DNA of 64,000 nucleotides from Sediminihabitans luteus (lineage in GTDB: Bacteria; Actinomycetota; Actinomycetes; Actinomycetales; Cellulomonadaceae). The stretch lies in NCBI RefSeq assembly GCF_002797595.1, contig NZ_PGFE01000002.1:434001-498000 (forward strand). Reading direction: 5' to 3'. Under the pieces are notes generated by a model that worked only from the letters and a program-made list of their open reading frames with translations, did not search any database and was not told the origin of the DNA. Made by a program: the position numbers and the translations under genes. Shown here one piece after another: positions 27,501 to 36,504 of the stretch (its first letter is position 1; every line of letters starts with the position of its first letter).

Positions 27501-30500
27501 GTCGATGCTCACCGTCGTACCCTCGGGCGCCGTGGCGGCGACCTCGGGGACGAGCGACGTCGGGTAGTAGTCCGGGAGCGTGTAGTCGTACTCGAAGGTC
27601 TCGGGCGAGAAGCCGGTGAGCGGCATGTCGTCGATCGTCACGGAGTCCAGGAGCGGGAACGAGGGTGCCGGGTAGATGTCCTTGGAGGCGGACATCGGGT
27701 CGGAGCCCGCCGCGAGCGGCCGCAGCACGTAGTCGTACGTGAGCTGGTCGGTGTCGTTCTTGCCGATGACGGCGGACGGCGGTTCGGAGCCCCAGGTGAT
27801 GTTCCCGACGCCCTTCTGGTGCTTGAGCACGCGCAGGACGACGTCGTCGGTGCGCTCGGCCTGGTACGGGTAGAGGTCCTTCGAGTTGTACGACGACAGC
27901 GCCTTCGGCGTGTAGTGCAGCGCGCTGACCTCGAGCGGGTCGCCCACGTACCCCTCGCCGTAGTCCATCGACGCCAGGAGCCCGGCGCCGTCGTCGTCGG
28001 TGAGGGCGACCCAGCGCACGTCGGTCTTGTTGCCCGTCTCCTGGATGCGCATGTACGGGAAGAACTGCTCGTCCACGGTGCCGGACCACACGCCGACGTT
28101 GTTCCCGGCCTTGCGGTCCCAGTACGTCTCGGACGGGCCGCGCCCGTACCACTCCATGTTCTCGAGGTCGCTCGGGAGGTGCATCATCATGCCGAACTCG
28201 CCGAGCTGGTCGGGTGCGGACGCCGACGGGACGAGGGTCGCACCGACGGTGACGGTCGCGTCCGCGTAGACGGTGTAGGTGGTGGTCCAGGCGCTGCCGT
28301 TCGCGAGCGTCGCGTTGACCACGACCTTCGTGGTGGCGCCCAGGCCCTGCAGCGTGCTGACGCGGACGTCCTCGAGGTCCTCGCCCTGGTCGATCCAGCC
28401 CTGGTACGCCTCGGGGGTCCTCGTGGTCCACGCGGTGCCGTTGACCGCGGCGCTCTGGTCGGTCTCCGCGCGGAAGAACGACCCGACGGGGGCCTTGGTC
28501 ACGAGCTCCTTGCCGTCGACCTCGTAGGTGCTCATCTCGCCCGTCGACTTGTCGACGGCGACGGTGAACGGCGCTCCCGCGGGCGTCGTGCCGGTCACGG
28601 TCACGGCGTCCGCGGTGTCGGTCGTCGTCGACGCGGGGAGCGCGGCGACGTCGACGAGGCGGTCCGCGCCGCGCGCGTCGATCGCGAACTGCGCCGAACC
28701 CTGCACGTACCCGGCGTCGGCGTAGGGCGCGTCGGCCGCGAGGCGGTACTCGACGAGCAGCTGGTACTCCGCGCCTGCCTTCGGGTCGTCGATGCCGTAG
28801 GGGACGGTCACGACCTTGGTCGCGCCCGCGGACACGTCGCCGGTCGGGGGAGCGAGGTCGGCCTGGTCGTCCGAGAGGGTCCCGGACTGCACGGTCGTCC
28901 CGTCCTCCTGGAGCTGCCAGACGATGTCGTAGGTGTTCGCGTTCCTGAACCGGTTCAGGTTCACGATCGTGACCTGGTGGTCAGCACGCTGGGCGTCGCT
29001 CTGGGTGAACTTCAGGTCCTGGTACTGCTTCTTGACCTCGTACGCCTCGGGCTTCCAGGTGCGGTCGGGGTAGATGAACCCGTTCTGCAGGAAGTTCCCG
29101 TCGCCGGAGGCCTGCTTCCAGCTGCCGTCGAAGCCGAGGTAGAGCTCGTCCTGCGTGACGCCGTCGGACGTGTCCGCGCCGTCCTGCAGGGTGTACGCCG
29201 ACTGGTCGACGTAGTCCCAGATGAACCCACCCTGCTGGCGGTACGAGCTCTCGATGATCTCGACGTAGCGGTCCAGCTCGCCGCCCGTGTTGCCCATCGA
29301 GTGCTGGTACTCCGACAGGACGAAGGGCTTGGTGCTCGTGGGGCGGTTCGCCGCGCCGTACTCCGGGTAGAACGAGCCGACCATGTCGACGCGGGGGTTG
29401 CCGTTGTCGCCCTGGTAGTGGATCAGCTTCTCGGCGTCGAGGTCCTTGATCACGTCGATCATCGTGTCGAAGTTCGGGCCCGTCCCGGCCTCGTTGCCGA
29501 GCGAGTACATGACGACCGAGGCCGCGCTCCTGTCACGCATGACCATGCTCGTCATGCGCTGCTCCATCGCCGCCGTGTAGCGCGAGTCGTTGCCGGGGAA
29601 GTCGCGGCTCGTCAGGGACGGGTCGATGCTGAAGGGCGTGTTGTTGATCCCGTCCCGGCCGTTGTGGGACTCGACGTTCACCTCGTCCATGATGTACAGC
29701 CCGTACTCGTCGGCGAGGTCGATCAGGTGCGGGTCGGGCGGGTAGTGGCTCGTGCGGATCGCGTTGATGTTGAGCTGCTTGGCGTTCTGCACGTCCTTGA
29801 CGACGGTCTCGTACGGCACGTGGTGCCCGTACGCGGGGTCCGCCTCTCCGCGGTTGACGCCGTAGAGCTCGAGGTTCTGCCCGTTGACCCGCATGTTCGA
29901 CGTCGAGTTGGTGGTGCCGGCGTTGGCCATGTAGATCTCGCGGAACCCGACCCGCTTGCCGAGGGTCTGCACGGTCGCGCCGTCCTCGTCCTCGAGCGCG
30001 AGCACGAGCGTGTAGAGGTTCGGGATCTCGGCCGACCAGAGCGCGGGGTCCTCGACGGTCGTGGCGAGCGTCGCCGTCCCTGATCCGCCGGGGGCGATCT
30101 CGACGGGATCGCTGGTCGCGGTCGCGACCTCCTGCCCGTCGGCGTCGTACAGGTGGGCCGCGACCGCGCGCGTCGCTGGCTCGCCCGACGTGTTGTCGAC
30201 GTCGACGTCGACCGAGAGCTCGGACGACGAGTAGTCGTGGTCGGCGAACGCCGTCTCGACGTCGTAGTCGTAGATCGAGACCTCCGGCTGCACGGTCAGC
30301 AGGACGTCGCGGTTGATCCCGCCGTAGTTCAGCCCGTCCTGGTTCTCGAGGAAGCTGCCGGTGGTCCAGCGGTAGACCTGGACGGTCAGGAGGTTCTCGC
30401 CCTCGTGGACGTAGTCGGTCACGTCGAACTCGGAGGTGCTGAAGCTGTCCTCGCCGTACCCGACGACAGCGCCGTTGACGTACAGGTAGAACCCGGACTC

Positions 30501-31112
30501 CACGCCGAGGAACGACAGGATGAGCCGGTTGCCCGCGAGGTCGTCGGCGCTCAGGTCGAGCGTGCGCATGTAGGTGCCCACGGGGTTGAAGGTCGTGGGT
30601 GCCTGCGCGGCCTCGAAGTCGCCCTGGTTGGGCACCCCGTCGCCGGACGCCTGGAACGCGTAGTCCTGGTTGTTGTAGATCGGGTAGTCGGTCCCGAGCG
30701 CGCCCGCGTACTTCCCGGCGACCTCCCAGCTCGAGGGCACCTCGATGTCCTGGTAGCCGTCCGGCACGGCGGTCACGCCGGCGACCTGCGGCTTGTCGGC
30801 AGGGCGGGCGGCGTACCGGAACTTCCAGGTGCCGTCGAGGTTCCGGACGTTGGGCGACGTCGCCTCGGCCTGGTGCAGCGTGGGGCCGGCCTTCGCCTGC
30901 TCGACCGTGTCGAACGGCACCACGACCGCGCGTGCCGGCGTCTGCCCGACCTTGACGGCGGCGGGCGTCGTCCACTCGTTCCCCGTGACGTCGGGGTTGG
31001 CGGTGGCGGACGGCGCGGCCTGGGCGGGCGCGACGAACCCCGCGAGGACGAGCCCCGCGGTCGTGATGGATGCGACGGCCCAGCGTGCGGCCTTCTGGCG
31101 TGTCCTCGTCAT
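24540..31112 (-). CDS. Secreted multidomain GH2 beta-galactosidase with CBM5/12 modules
   Basis: The 2190-residue extracellular enzyme begins with a signal peptide (MTRTRQKAARWAV, hydrophobic core, AQA-APS cut). GH2 sugar-binding and Ig-like domains cover about 75-390 and the catalytic barrel 395-690, with acid/base Glu541 (LGNEAG) and nucleophile Glu601 (LSEYQHSMGN). Beta-galactosidase small-chain and DUF4981-type regions follow to about 1110. Then come two copies of an Ig-like plus NPCBM-like pair (about 1154-1432 and 1442-1735), two further beta-rich segments, a bacterial Ig-like-2 domain (about 1947-2029), and three CBM5/12-type repeats with the WxxQEP core to the end. ATG 31112 has AAGGGG upstream. 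Beta-galactosidase is inferred; other GH2 activities are possible. Confidence 0.92.
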   Translation of the reverse strand: MTRTRQKAARWAVASITTAGLVLAGFVAPAQAAPSATANPDVTGNEWTTPAAVKVGQTPARAVVVPFDTVEQAKAGPTLHQAEATSPNVRNLDGTWKFRYAARPADKPQVAGVTAVPDGYQDIEVPSSWEVAGKYAGALGTDYPIYNNQDYAFQASGDGVPNQGDFEAAQAPTTFNPVGTYMRTLDLSADDLAGNRLILSFLGVESGFYLYVNGAVVGYGEDSFSTSEFDVTDYVHEGENLLTVQVYRWTTGSFLENQDGLNYGGINRDVLLTVQPEVSIYDYDVETAFADHDYSSSELSVDVDVDNTSGEPATRAVAAHLYDADGQEVATATSDPVEIAPGGSGTATLATTVEDPALWSAEIPNLYTLVLALEDEDGATVQTLGKRVGFREIYMANAGTTNSTSNMRVNGQNLELYGVNRGEADPAYGHHVPYETVVKDVQNAKQLNINAIRTSHYPPDPHLIDLADEYGLYIMDEVNVESHNGRDGINNTPFSIDPSLTSRDFPGNDSRYTAAMEQRMTSMVMRDRSAASVVMYSLGNEAGTGPNFDTMIDVIKDLDAEKLIHYQGDNGNPRVDMVGSFYPEYGAANRPTSTKPFVLSEYQHSMGNTGGELDRYVEIIESSYRQQGGFIWDYVDQSAYTLQDGADTSDGVTQDELYLGFDGSWKQASGDGNFLQNGFIYPDRTWKPEAYEVKKQYQDLKFTQSDAQRADHQVTIVNLNRFRNANTYDIVWQLQEDGTTVQSGTLSDDQADLAPPTGDVSAGATKVVTVPYGIDDPKAGAEYQLLVEYRLAADAPYADAGYVQGSAQFAIDARGADRLVDVAALPASTTTDTADAVTVTGTTPAGAPFTVAVDKSTGEMSTYEVDGKELVTKAPVGSFFRAETDQSAAVNGTAWTTRTPEAYQGWIDQGEDLEDVRVSTLQGLGATTKVVVNATLANGSAWTTTYTVYADATVTVGATLVPSASAPDQLGEFGMMMHLPSDLENMEWYGRGPSETYWDRKAGNNVGVWSGTVDEQFFPYMRIQETGNKTDVRWVALTDDDGAGLLASMDYGEGYVGDPLEVSALHYTPKALSSYNSKDLYPYQAERTDDVVLRVLKHQKGVGNITWGSEPPSAVIGKNDTDQLTYDYVLRPLAAGSDPMSASKDIYPAPSFPLLDSVTIDDMPLTGFSPETFEYDYTLPDYYPTSLVPEVAATAPEGTTVSIDQPTAVPGTAVLHVTSGSSTVDYTVRIAAGDTPSPVVSVPDLVDVPATVSASGAYTGASPGVGTLLYAYSGYGRIAENLSTTGAGLQTASGLFDKGFQGNAEQILDLDISDLDARSFSGVGGIDPSKWTGSGATRSSVIFEVWAHKDVSRLTSAYYAPMAPGAAGTGTIVTTGWTKLAASAVMTGKKDHAFTDVPLTYVEDGVTKHYQALRLVMNANGDNGHDQGVWGDPRVTRDLPEDPQLHSVTLDGAPLPGYSADDHDYTVVLGAGAKVPTVGADADQGIFVNVTQASDVPGTAKVRAGTELYTVNFERAQAPDGPQSYLSDLVSVPTSLTGDGEDRSAVLNGNLLYAYSGDGATYLDRVEGSGDDTSVRLRASGEGDDAVVRTYEHGLAGRAQQVLDLDVSHGDALRFTADVGVDWTMQPDGSTSEGDGPAVRFEVWGASDASTLTNGYYAKAAPTPTGGTLPTDGWVRLGSSPVMANADYAGDLEVRQGLYRFDLDLTAEDGSPYEALRLVAIPAGGDASVQSVWGDPQITVAGDAIDEPVDVIRLTSTVDDDSATVGYLLSTEQDGRKIRSIAAVYDADNRMLGSQEVTFATNDGNQDGDLPMTLPEGSAPTSVAYMLVQDGTLTPVAGAWTKGATAAGGFSHTGLREVLPATDPTLDVAFDAETHDVTLTGSGYSPGSVVVVEGTASGVEGLDHVAFVTVDGRGVLEYTYRSGATSADAVAVRVGGQGFDEILARPLVASITLDGDGVTDGAVSLAAGDRLELTADVSPASAVDRSVTWSSSDPAVATVDDGVVVALVEGTTTVTATAVDGSDVTGSVKVTVLAPAWSATTTYAAGERVAVDGVVYVALWTTRGQEPGSTVTGAWAEVGAPVACTAGDRRSWTASAVYVKADVVVHDGTLWTAQWWTRNQEPGDAYGPWTSAGACDASDATADPAWAASTIYTGGEVVTHAGHRWQAQWWNRNQEPRAGAWGAWKDLGAL

Positions 31113-31203
31113 CGAGAGCCCCTTCGTGGTCGGAGGGCCTCGCTGCCCTCGCACCCGCCTGCGCAGGCGTGGTCCCGCAAGGCAACCGCTCTCCGGCCGA
31201 TCC

Positions 31204-31209
31204 TGTCAA
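31204..31209 (-). promoter_or_regulatory. -35-like box upstream of the beta-galactosidase gene
   Basis: A perfect TTGACA on the minus strand, about 90 bases before the start codon. The hexamer 17 bases downstream (GTTGCC) is poor, so an activator or another promoter may be needed. ACCGCT (31185-31190) and AGCGGT (31217-31222) form a loose dyad around it. Confidence 0.4.
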
Positions 31210-31329
31210 GAGCGCAAGCGGTAACGAAACCCGATATGGGGGTAATGAACCGTATCTGCCGTGCGGCGGCGCGGAGCACGGCGCGCTTCGCGCTTGCCTT
31301 TCCCGTGAGGAGCTGGCGCCGGGCTGGTG

Positions 31330-31358
31330 TTGACAGCACGTGCCGGGCGTGTTTCTCT
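31330..31358 (+). promoter_or_regulatory. Promoter of the DeoR-type regulator, leaderless
   Basis: TTGACA (31330-31335), a 17-base spacer and TTCTCT (31353-31358), then six bases to ATG 31365. The start of transcription should coincide with the start codon. Confidence 0.6.
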
Positions 31359-31364
31359 CCGACC

Positions 31365-32183
31365 ATGACCGACGCCGCTCAGAGCACCGCCTCCAGTGCG
31401 ACCTCGCGTCGCCGCGACATCCTCGAGCGCGTCAACGACCGTGGGTTCGCCTCGGTCCACGAGCTGTCCGAGGCCTTCGGCGTCTCGCAGGTCACCGTCC
31501 GCGCCGACGTCGACAGGCTCGCCGAGCGCGGCGCGGTGCGCCGCGTGCGCGGCGGGGCGCTCGCGAACGGGCACGCACGGTCCGAGCGCCCGTTCGAGGA
31601 GGCGCGGACCAGCAACGCGGCCCAGAAGGCGGCGATCGGCGTCGCCGCCGCCGCACTCGTCGAGGCGGGCCAGACCCTCGTGCTCGACGTCGGCACCACC
31701 ACGGCGGCCGTGGCCGCCGCGCTCGTGGCGCGCACGGACCTCACGGACGTCACCATCGTGACGAACGGGCTCAACATCGCGACCGCGCTCGAGCCTGCGC
31801 TCGACCGCTATACGGTGGTGGTCACGGGCGGCACGCTGCGACGCATGCAGCACTCCTTGGTCGACCCGATGGGACTCGTGCTGCTCGACCGGCTCCACAC
31901 GGACCTCGCGATCCTCGGCTGCAACGGGGTCGACGTCGCGGCCGGCGTCACGAACGTCAACCTGCCCGAGGTCACGGTCAAGCAGCGCATGCTGGCAGCG
32001 GCCCGCCGCGTCGTCGTCGTCGCGGACAGCACCAAGCTCGGGCACGCGTCCCTGGCGCGGATCTGCGACCTCGACGAGGTCGACGTCCTCGTCACGGGCG
32101 ACGCCGCCGGGCAGGACGAGCTCACAGCCCTGTCCGCGACCGGACTCGAGGTGCTGCAGGTGCCCACGCCCGACGCAGGGTGA
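31365..32183 (+). CDS. DeoR/GlpR family transcriptional regulator
   Basis: The 272-residue protein has an N-terminal winged helix (RRRDILERVNDRGFASVHEL, with VSQVTVRADVDRL as recognition part) and a DeoR sugar-phosphate sensor domain with LDVGTTTAAVAAAL and GGTLRRMQHSLVDP. This family usually represses sugar catabolic genes until a phosphorylated sugar binds. It is divergent from the beta-galactosidase gene across a 252-base gap, so that gene and the downstream MFS transporter are the likely targets (inference from position). Confidence 0.93.
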   Translation: MTDAAQSTASSATSRRRDILERVNDRGFASVHELSEAFGVSQVTVRADVDRLAERGAVRRVRGGALANGHARSERPFEEARTSNAAQKAAIGVAAAALVEAGQTLVLDVGTTTAAVAAALVARTDLTDVTIVTNGLNIATALEPALDRYTVVVTGGTLRRMQHSLVDPMGLVLLDRLHTDLAILGCNGVDVAAGVTNVNLPEVTVKQRMLAAARRVVVVADSTKLGHASLARICDLDEVDVLVTGDAAGQDELTALSATGLEVLQVPTPDAG

Positions 32184-32192
32184 CCAGCGGGC

Positions 32193-32510
32193 TCACCCCT
32201 GCTGCTGGGCGCGCCGCCCCGTCTCCTTCTCCCACGCGTCGAGCTGCTTGGTCAGCGCGCTCGCGAGCTCGAAGACCTGCTCGGGCGGGATCCGCACGCG
32301 CGAGACGACCTTGACCGGCATCGTGACGACCTGCTCGCCGGTCTCGGGGTCGGTCGACGGCGCGGGCGGCGACTTCATCGCCACGAAGTCGATGACGAAC
32401 GACGACGGCGTGTGCCACAGCGACGCGAAGTCGGCGGGCACCCCCGCCTCGTTCTCCGGGGGGAGGTCGATCGTGAAGCTCCGGCGTGCGCCGCGGGGCT
32501 GGTCCGCCAT
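32193..32510 (-). CDS. DUF3467 family protein
   Basis: A 105-residue protein with FADLWHT-like FASLWHTPSSFVIDFVA and VSRVRIPPEQVFELASALTKQLD, the DUF3467 pattern; function unknown. ATG 32510 has GGGAGG at good spacing, so this gene is leadered. It converges on the DeoR gene; the two stop codons face each other within a GGGTGA/TCACCC stem (32178-32198). Confidence 0.85.
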   Translation of the reverse strand: MADQPRGARRSFTIDLPPENEAGVPADFASLWHTPSSFVIDFVAMKSPPAPSTDPETGEQVVTMPVKVVSRVRIPPEQVFELASALTKQLDAWEKETGRRAQQQG

Positions 32511-32631
32511 GGTCGTGCCTCCCGGTGGGTGCGTGGTGCCCCCGACGCTACAGGTCGGCGTCGACCGCCGCCGTCGTGGCGGTGACGCCGTTCGTCGAGC
32601 GTGTCCCCGGGGGCGGGCGTACAAACCATCC

Positions 32632-34101
32632 ATGGACTCGACACGGGGAGCGACGTCGCTCCGGACGATCACGACCGCTGTCCCGGCACGACTCGACCGT
32701 CTGCCGTGGTCGCGCTGGCACTGGATGATCGTGGTCGGGCTCGGGACGGTCTGGATCCTCGACGGGCTCGAGGTCACGATCGTCGGCAACCTCTCGGCCG
32801 TCCTGAAGTCGGACGACGGGCTGGGCCTCGACAGCGGGCAGATCGGTCTCGCGGGCGCCGTCTACGTCACGGGCGCGTGCGTCGGAGCGCTCGTGTTCGG
32901 CCAGCTCACGGACCGGTTCGGCCGCAAGAAGCTCTTCATCGTGACGCTGCTCGTCTACCTGTGCGGGACGGTGCTCACGGCCTTCTCGATGAACCCGCTC
33001 TACTACTTCGTCATGCGGTTCGTCACCGGGATGGGGATCGGCGGCGAGTACGCGGCCGTCAACTCGGCGATCGACGAGCTCATCCCCGCGCGGTACCGCG
33101 GTCGGATCGACATCACGATCAATGGCTCGTACTGGCTCGGCGCGGCCGCGGGCGCGCTCGTGACGATCCCCCTGCTGGACCCGACGCTCGTGGACGCCGG
33201 GCTCGGGTGGCGCCTGTGCTTCGCGCTCGGCGCCGTCCTGGGGCTCGCCGTCCTGCTCGTGCGTCGGCACGTCCCCGAGAGCCCGCGCTGGCTCTTCATC
33301 CACGGGCGGGAGAAGGAGAGCGAGGAGATCGTCGGCGCGGTCGAAGAGCGCGTCGTGGCCGACACCGGTGCCGAGCTCGAGGAGGCCGAGCGGACCATCA
33401 CGGTCAGGCAGCGTCGGTCCATCGGACTCGGGCAGGTGGCCCGCACGGTGTTCACCGACTACCCGCGGCGGACCGTGCTGTGCCTCGCGCTGTTCATCGG
33501 GCAGGCGTTCCTCTACAACGCGTTCTTCTTCACCTACGGCGACACGTTGCAGACGTTCCTGGGTGTCGACCAGACGGGGGCGTACCTGGCGCTGTTCGCG
33601 CTCAGCAACTTCGCGGGCGCGCTCGCGCTGGGTCCGCTGTTCGACAAGGTCGGTCGCGTCCCGATGATCTCCGCGACGTACATCGTCTCGGGCGTCCTGC
33701 TCGCGGTCGCCGGGCTCATGATCGGCGGCCTCACGGCGGTGACGCTGACGATCTTCGGGATGGTCATCTTCTTCTTCGCCTCCGCGGGGGCGAGCTCGGC
33801 GTACCTCACGGCGTCCGAGGTCTTCCCGATGGAGACGCGGGCGCTATGCATCGCGTTCTTCTACGCGATCGGGACCGCGGTGGGCGGCATCACCGGGCCG
33901 CTGCTGTTCGGCCGGCTCATCGAGTCCGCGAGCTCCGCGGACGACATCTCCGGCGTCGCCGTCGGCTACTTCATCGGTGCCGGGCTCATGATCGGCGGCG
34001 GGATCGTCGCGATCTTCCTGGGGGTCGGGGCCGAGGAGCAGTCCCTCGAGGACCTCGCGACCCCCCTGTCCGCGACCGACGAGGGGGACAGGGAGATGTG
34101 A
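32632..34101 (+). CDS. MFS transporter, sugar porter type
   Basis: The 489-residue membrane protein has about 12 hydrophobic segments. The loop 2-3 motif DRFGRKK, RFVTGMGIGGEYAAVNSAI, PESPRWL before the central loop and SEVFPMETRA all point to the metabolite/sugar porter branch. The substrate is not readable. TACAAA lies six bases before ATG 32632. It follows the regulator and the beta-galactosidase in context and might import a released sugar or export it, but that is a guess from position. Confidence 0.9.
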   Translation: MDSTRGATSLRTITTAVPARLDRLPWSRWHWMIVVGLGTVWILDGLEVTIVGNLSAVLKSDDGLGLDSGQIGLAGAVYVTGACVGALVFGQLTDRFGRKKLFIVTLLVYLCGTVLTAFSMNPLYYFVMRFVTGMGIGGEYAAVNSAIDELIPARYRGRIDITINGSYWLGAAAGALVTIPLLDPTLVDAGLGWRLCFALGAVLGLAVLLVRRHVPESPRWLFIHGREKESEEIVGAVEERVVADTGAELEEAERTITVRQRRSIGLGQVARTVFTDYPRRTVLCLALFIGQAFLYNAFFFTYGDTLQTFLGVDQTGAYLALFALSNFAGALALGPLFDKVGRVPMISATYIVSGVLLAVAGLMIGGLTAVTLTIFGMVIFFFASAGASSAYLTASEVFPMETRALCIAFFYAIGTAVGGITGPLLFGRLIESASSADDISGVAVGYFIGAGLMIGGGIVAIFLGVGAEEQSLEDLATPLSATDEGDREM

Positions 34102-34177
34102 CCTGCGTCTCGCGTGCGTACCGTGGAGGTGCGCGGGCGGTCCCGCTCGCGGCGACGCACGGCACGGAGGAGAAGTC

Positions 34178-34342
34178 ATGGGCATCACCGACGGACTCGG
34201 CGGACTCGCGGACAAGGCCAAGGGCCTCATGAGCGACGAGCAGGTCGACCAGGTCGCCGAGCAGATCAAGGACAAGGCGCCCGACCAGGTCGACGGCGGG
34301 GTCGACGCGCTCGCGGAGCAGGCCAAGAAGATCAACGACTGA
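34178..34342 (+). CDS. MT0933-type antitoxin-like small protein
   Basis: The 54-residue ORF starts [18 protein letters not shown] and ends [11 protein letters not shown], an acidic amphipathic helix pattern matching the MT0933-like (Rv0909-type) antitoxin family. It has an excellent GGAGGAGA site before ATG 34178. In Mycobacterium the partner toxin is the adjacent SRPBCC protein; no such gene lies next to this one, so it is an orphan. CsbD-like stress proteins look similar and are the alternative. Confidence 0.7.
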   Translation: MGITDGLGGLADKAKGLMSDEQVDQVAEQIKDKAPDQVDGGVDALAEQAKKIND

Positions 34343-34360
34343 GACGCGGCCGCGCCCGAC

Positions 34361-34388
34361 GGCGTCCCGCCCGGACGGGTGGGACGCC
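34361..34388 (+). terminator. Terminator before thrS
   Basis: GGCGTCCCGCCCG pairs with CGGGTGGGACGCC (one G-T pair), with two bases between the arms. It follows the small antitoxin-like gene. Confidence 0.6.
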
Positions 34389-34404
34389 GTCGTCGCGCGG
34401 TCGG

Positions 34405-34410
34405 TAGGAT
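34405..34410 (+). promoter_or_regulatory. -10 element of the thrS promoter
   Basis: TAGGAT, placing transcription start near 34417 and a 50-base leader before GTG 34467. No clear -35 is seen and no T-box leader fits in this space. Confidence 0.4.
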
Positions 34411-34466
34411 CGAGCGGGTGCCCCGGATCCGGTGGTGCCGTGTCGACCGCCCCGAGGAGCGTCCCA

Positions 34467-36497
34467 GTGTCCGACGTCGTAGCGTCCCCCCAGTCCATCA
34501 CCGTCGACGGCGAGCAGGTCACGGTGACGACGGGAACGACGGGCACCGACCACTTCGCCGCGCGCAAGGACGTCGTCGCGCTCCGCGTGGGCGGCCAGCT
34601 CAAGGACCTCGCGACCGTGCTCGCCGAGGGCGACGTGGTCGAGTCCGTGACGATCGACTCGCCCGACGGGCTCGACATCCTGCGCCACTCGGCGGCCCAC
34701 GTGCTCGCCCAGGCGGTGCAGCAGGTCAACCCGGACGCCAAGCTCGGCATCGGCCCGCCCATCACCGACGGCTTCTACTACGACTTCGACGTCGAGACCC
34801 CGTTCACCCCCGAGGACCTCAAGGCCCTCGAGAAGGTCATGACCCGCATCGTCAAGGAGGGCCAGACGTTCCGTCGTCGCGTGGTCACCGAGGACGAGGC
34901 GCGCGCCGAGCTCGCCGACGAGCCGTACAAGCTCGAGCTGATCGGGCTCAAGGGCGGCAGTACCGCCGAGGCCGGCGAGGGAGTCTCCGTCGAGGTCGGT
35001 GCCGGCGAGCTCACGATCTACGACAACGTGCGCGGCGCCGGCCGTGAGACCGAGACCGTGGTCTGGAAGGACCTGTGCCGCGGCCCGCACCTGCCCAGCA
35101 CGCGACTGATCGGCAACGGCTTCGGGCTCATGCGCTCGGCGGCCGCCTACTGGCGCGGCAGCGAGAAGAACCCGCAGCTCCAGCGCGTCTACGGCACCGC
35201 GTGGCCGACCAAGGACGAGATGCGCGCCTACCTCGACCGACTGGCCGAGGCCGAGCGTCGCGACCACCGTCGCCTGGGCACCGAGCTCGACCTGTTCTCG
35301 TTCCCCGACGAGATGGGCTCGGGCCTCGCGGTGTTCCACCCCAAGGGCGGGATCGTGCGCACCGAGATGGAGGACTACTCGCGTCGCAAGCACATCGAGG
35401 CCGGGTACTCGTTCGTGAACACGCCGCACATCACGAAGGAGAAGCTCTACCAGGTCTCGGGCCACCTCGACTGGTACGCCGAGGGCATGTACCCGGCGAT
35501 GCACCTCGACGAGGAGCTCGACGACGACGGCACCGTGCGCAAGGCCGGGCAGAACTACTACCTCAAGCCCATGAACTGCCCCATGCACAACCTGATCTTC
35601 GACGCCCGGGGCCGCTCGTACCGCGAGCTGCCGTTGCGCCTGTTCGAGTTCGGCACGGTGTACCGGTACGAGAAGTCGGGCGTCATCCACGGCCTGACCC
35701 GTGCGCGGGGGTTCACGCAGGACGACGCGCACATCTACTGCACGCGCGAGCAGATGAAGTCCGAGCTCACGAACGCCCTGACGTTCGTGCTCGACCTGCT
35801 CAAGGACTACGGCCTCGACGACTTCTACCTCGAGCTCTCGACGCGCGACCCCGAGAAGTCCGTCGGCACGGACGACGCCTGGGAGGAGGCGACCGAGACG
35901 CTGCGCCAGGTCGCGCAGGAGTCGGGCCTCGCCCTCGTGCCCGACCCGGGCGGCGCCGCGTTCTACGGCCCCAAGATCTCGGTCCAGGCCAAGGACGCGA
36001 TCGGTCGCACCTGGCAGATGTCGACGATCCAGCTCGACTTCAACCTGCCCGAGAAGTTCGACCTCGAGTACACCGCGGCCGACGGCACGCGCCAGCGCCC
36101 CGTCATGATCCACCGCGCGCTGTTCGGGTCGATCGAGCGGTTCTTCGCGGTGCTCCTCGAGCACTACGCGGGGGCGTTCCCCGCGTGGCTCGCGCCCGTG
36201 CAGGTCGTCGCCGTGCCCGTCGCGGAGCCGTTCAACGACTACCTGCACGACGTCGTCGCGCAGCTGCGCGCCCAGGGGATCCGGGCCGAGGTCGACGTCT
36301 CGGACGACCGCTTCGGCAAGAAGATCCGCACGGCCAGCACGCAGAAGGTGCCGTTCGTGCTCATCGCGGGCGGCGAGGACGCGGAGGCCGGTGCGGTCTC
36401 GTTCCGGTACCGGGACGGTCGCCAGGACAACGCGGTGCCGGTCGCCGAGGCCGTCGAGCGGATCGTGGCCGCAGTGCGCGACCGCGTCCAGGTCTGA
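34467..36497 (+). CDS. thrS: Threonyl-tRNA synthetase
   Basis: Charges tRNA-Thr. An N-terminal TGS-like domain is followed by the editing domain with [10 protein letters not shown], the class II core ([10 protein letters not shown] for zinc and substrate, [12 protein letters not shown], and motif 3 around [11 protein letters not shown]) and the anticodon-binding domain. Start GTG 34467 (676 residues) has GAGGAG seven bases upstream and is preferred over in-frame GTG 34440, which has no ribosome binding site. It leads the run thrS-HIT-pgsA-acyltransferase-pimA, the order seen in mycobacteria. Confidence 0.96.
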   Translation: MSDVVASPQSITVDGEQVTVTTGTTGTDHFAARKDVVALRVGGQLKDLATVLAEGDVVESVTIDSPDGLDILRHSAAHVLAQAVQQVNPDAKLGIGPPITDGFYYDFDVETPFTPEDLKALEKVMTRIVKEGQTFRRRVVTEDEARAELADEPYKLELIGLKGGSTAEAGEGVSVEVGAGELTIYDNVRGAGRETETVVWKDLCRGPHLPSTRLIGNGFGLMRSAAAYWRGSEKNPQLQRVYGTAWPTKDEMRAYLDRLAEAERRDHRRLGTELDLFSFPDEMGSGLAVFHPKGGIVRTEMEDYSRRKHIEAGYSFVNTPHITKEKLYQVSGHLDWYAEGMYPAMHLDEELDDDGTVRKAGQNYYLKPMNCPMHNLIFDARGRSYRELPLRLFEFGTVYRYEKSGVIHGLTRARGFTQDDAHIYCTREQMKSELTNALTFVLDLLKDYGLDDFYLELSTRDPEKSVGTDDAWEEATETLRQVAQESGLALVPDPGGAAFYGPKISVQAKDAIGRTWQMSTIQLDFNLPEKFDLEYTAADGTRQRPVMIHRALFGSIERFFAVLLEHYAGAFPAWLAPVQVVAVPVAEPFNDYLHDVVAQLRAQGIRAEVDVSDDRFGKKIRTASTQKVPFVLIAGGEDAEAGAVSFRYRDGRQDNAVPVAEAVERIVAAVRDRVQV

Positions 36498-36504
36498 GCC
36501 GGTC

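Noticed and set aside
24624-30083. A plus-strand open frame of 1819 codons opposite the beta-galactosidase gene
   Set aside because: It is the third-position shadow of the real gene: composition is Arg/Val/Gly-rich with no domain, and the minus-strand frame has signal peptide and full GH2 motifs.
34389-34466. T-box or other riboswitch upstream of thrS
   Set aside because: The space between the -10 box and the start is only about 50 bases and shows no T-box sequence or antiterminator.
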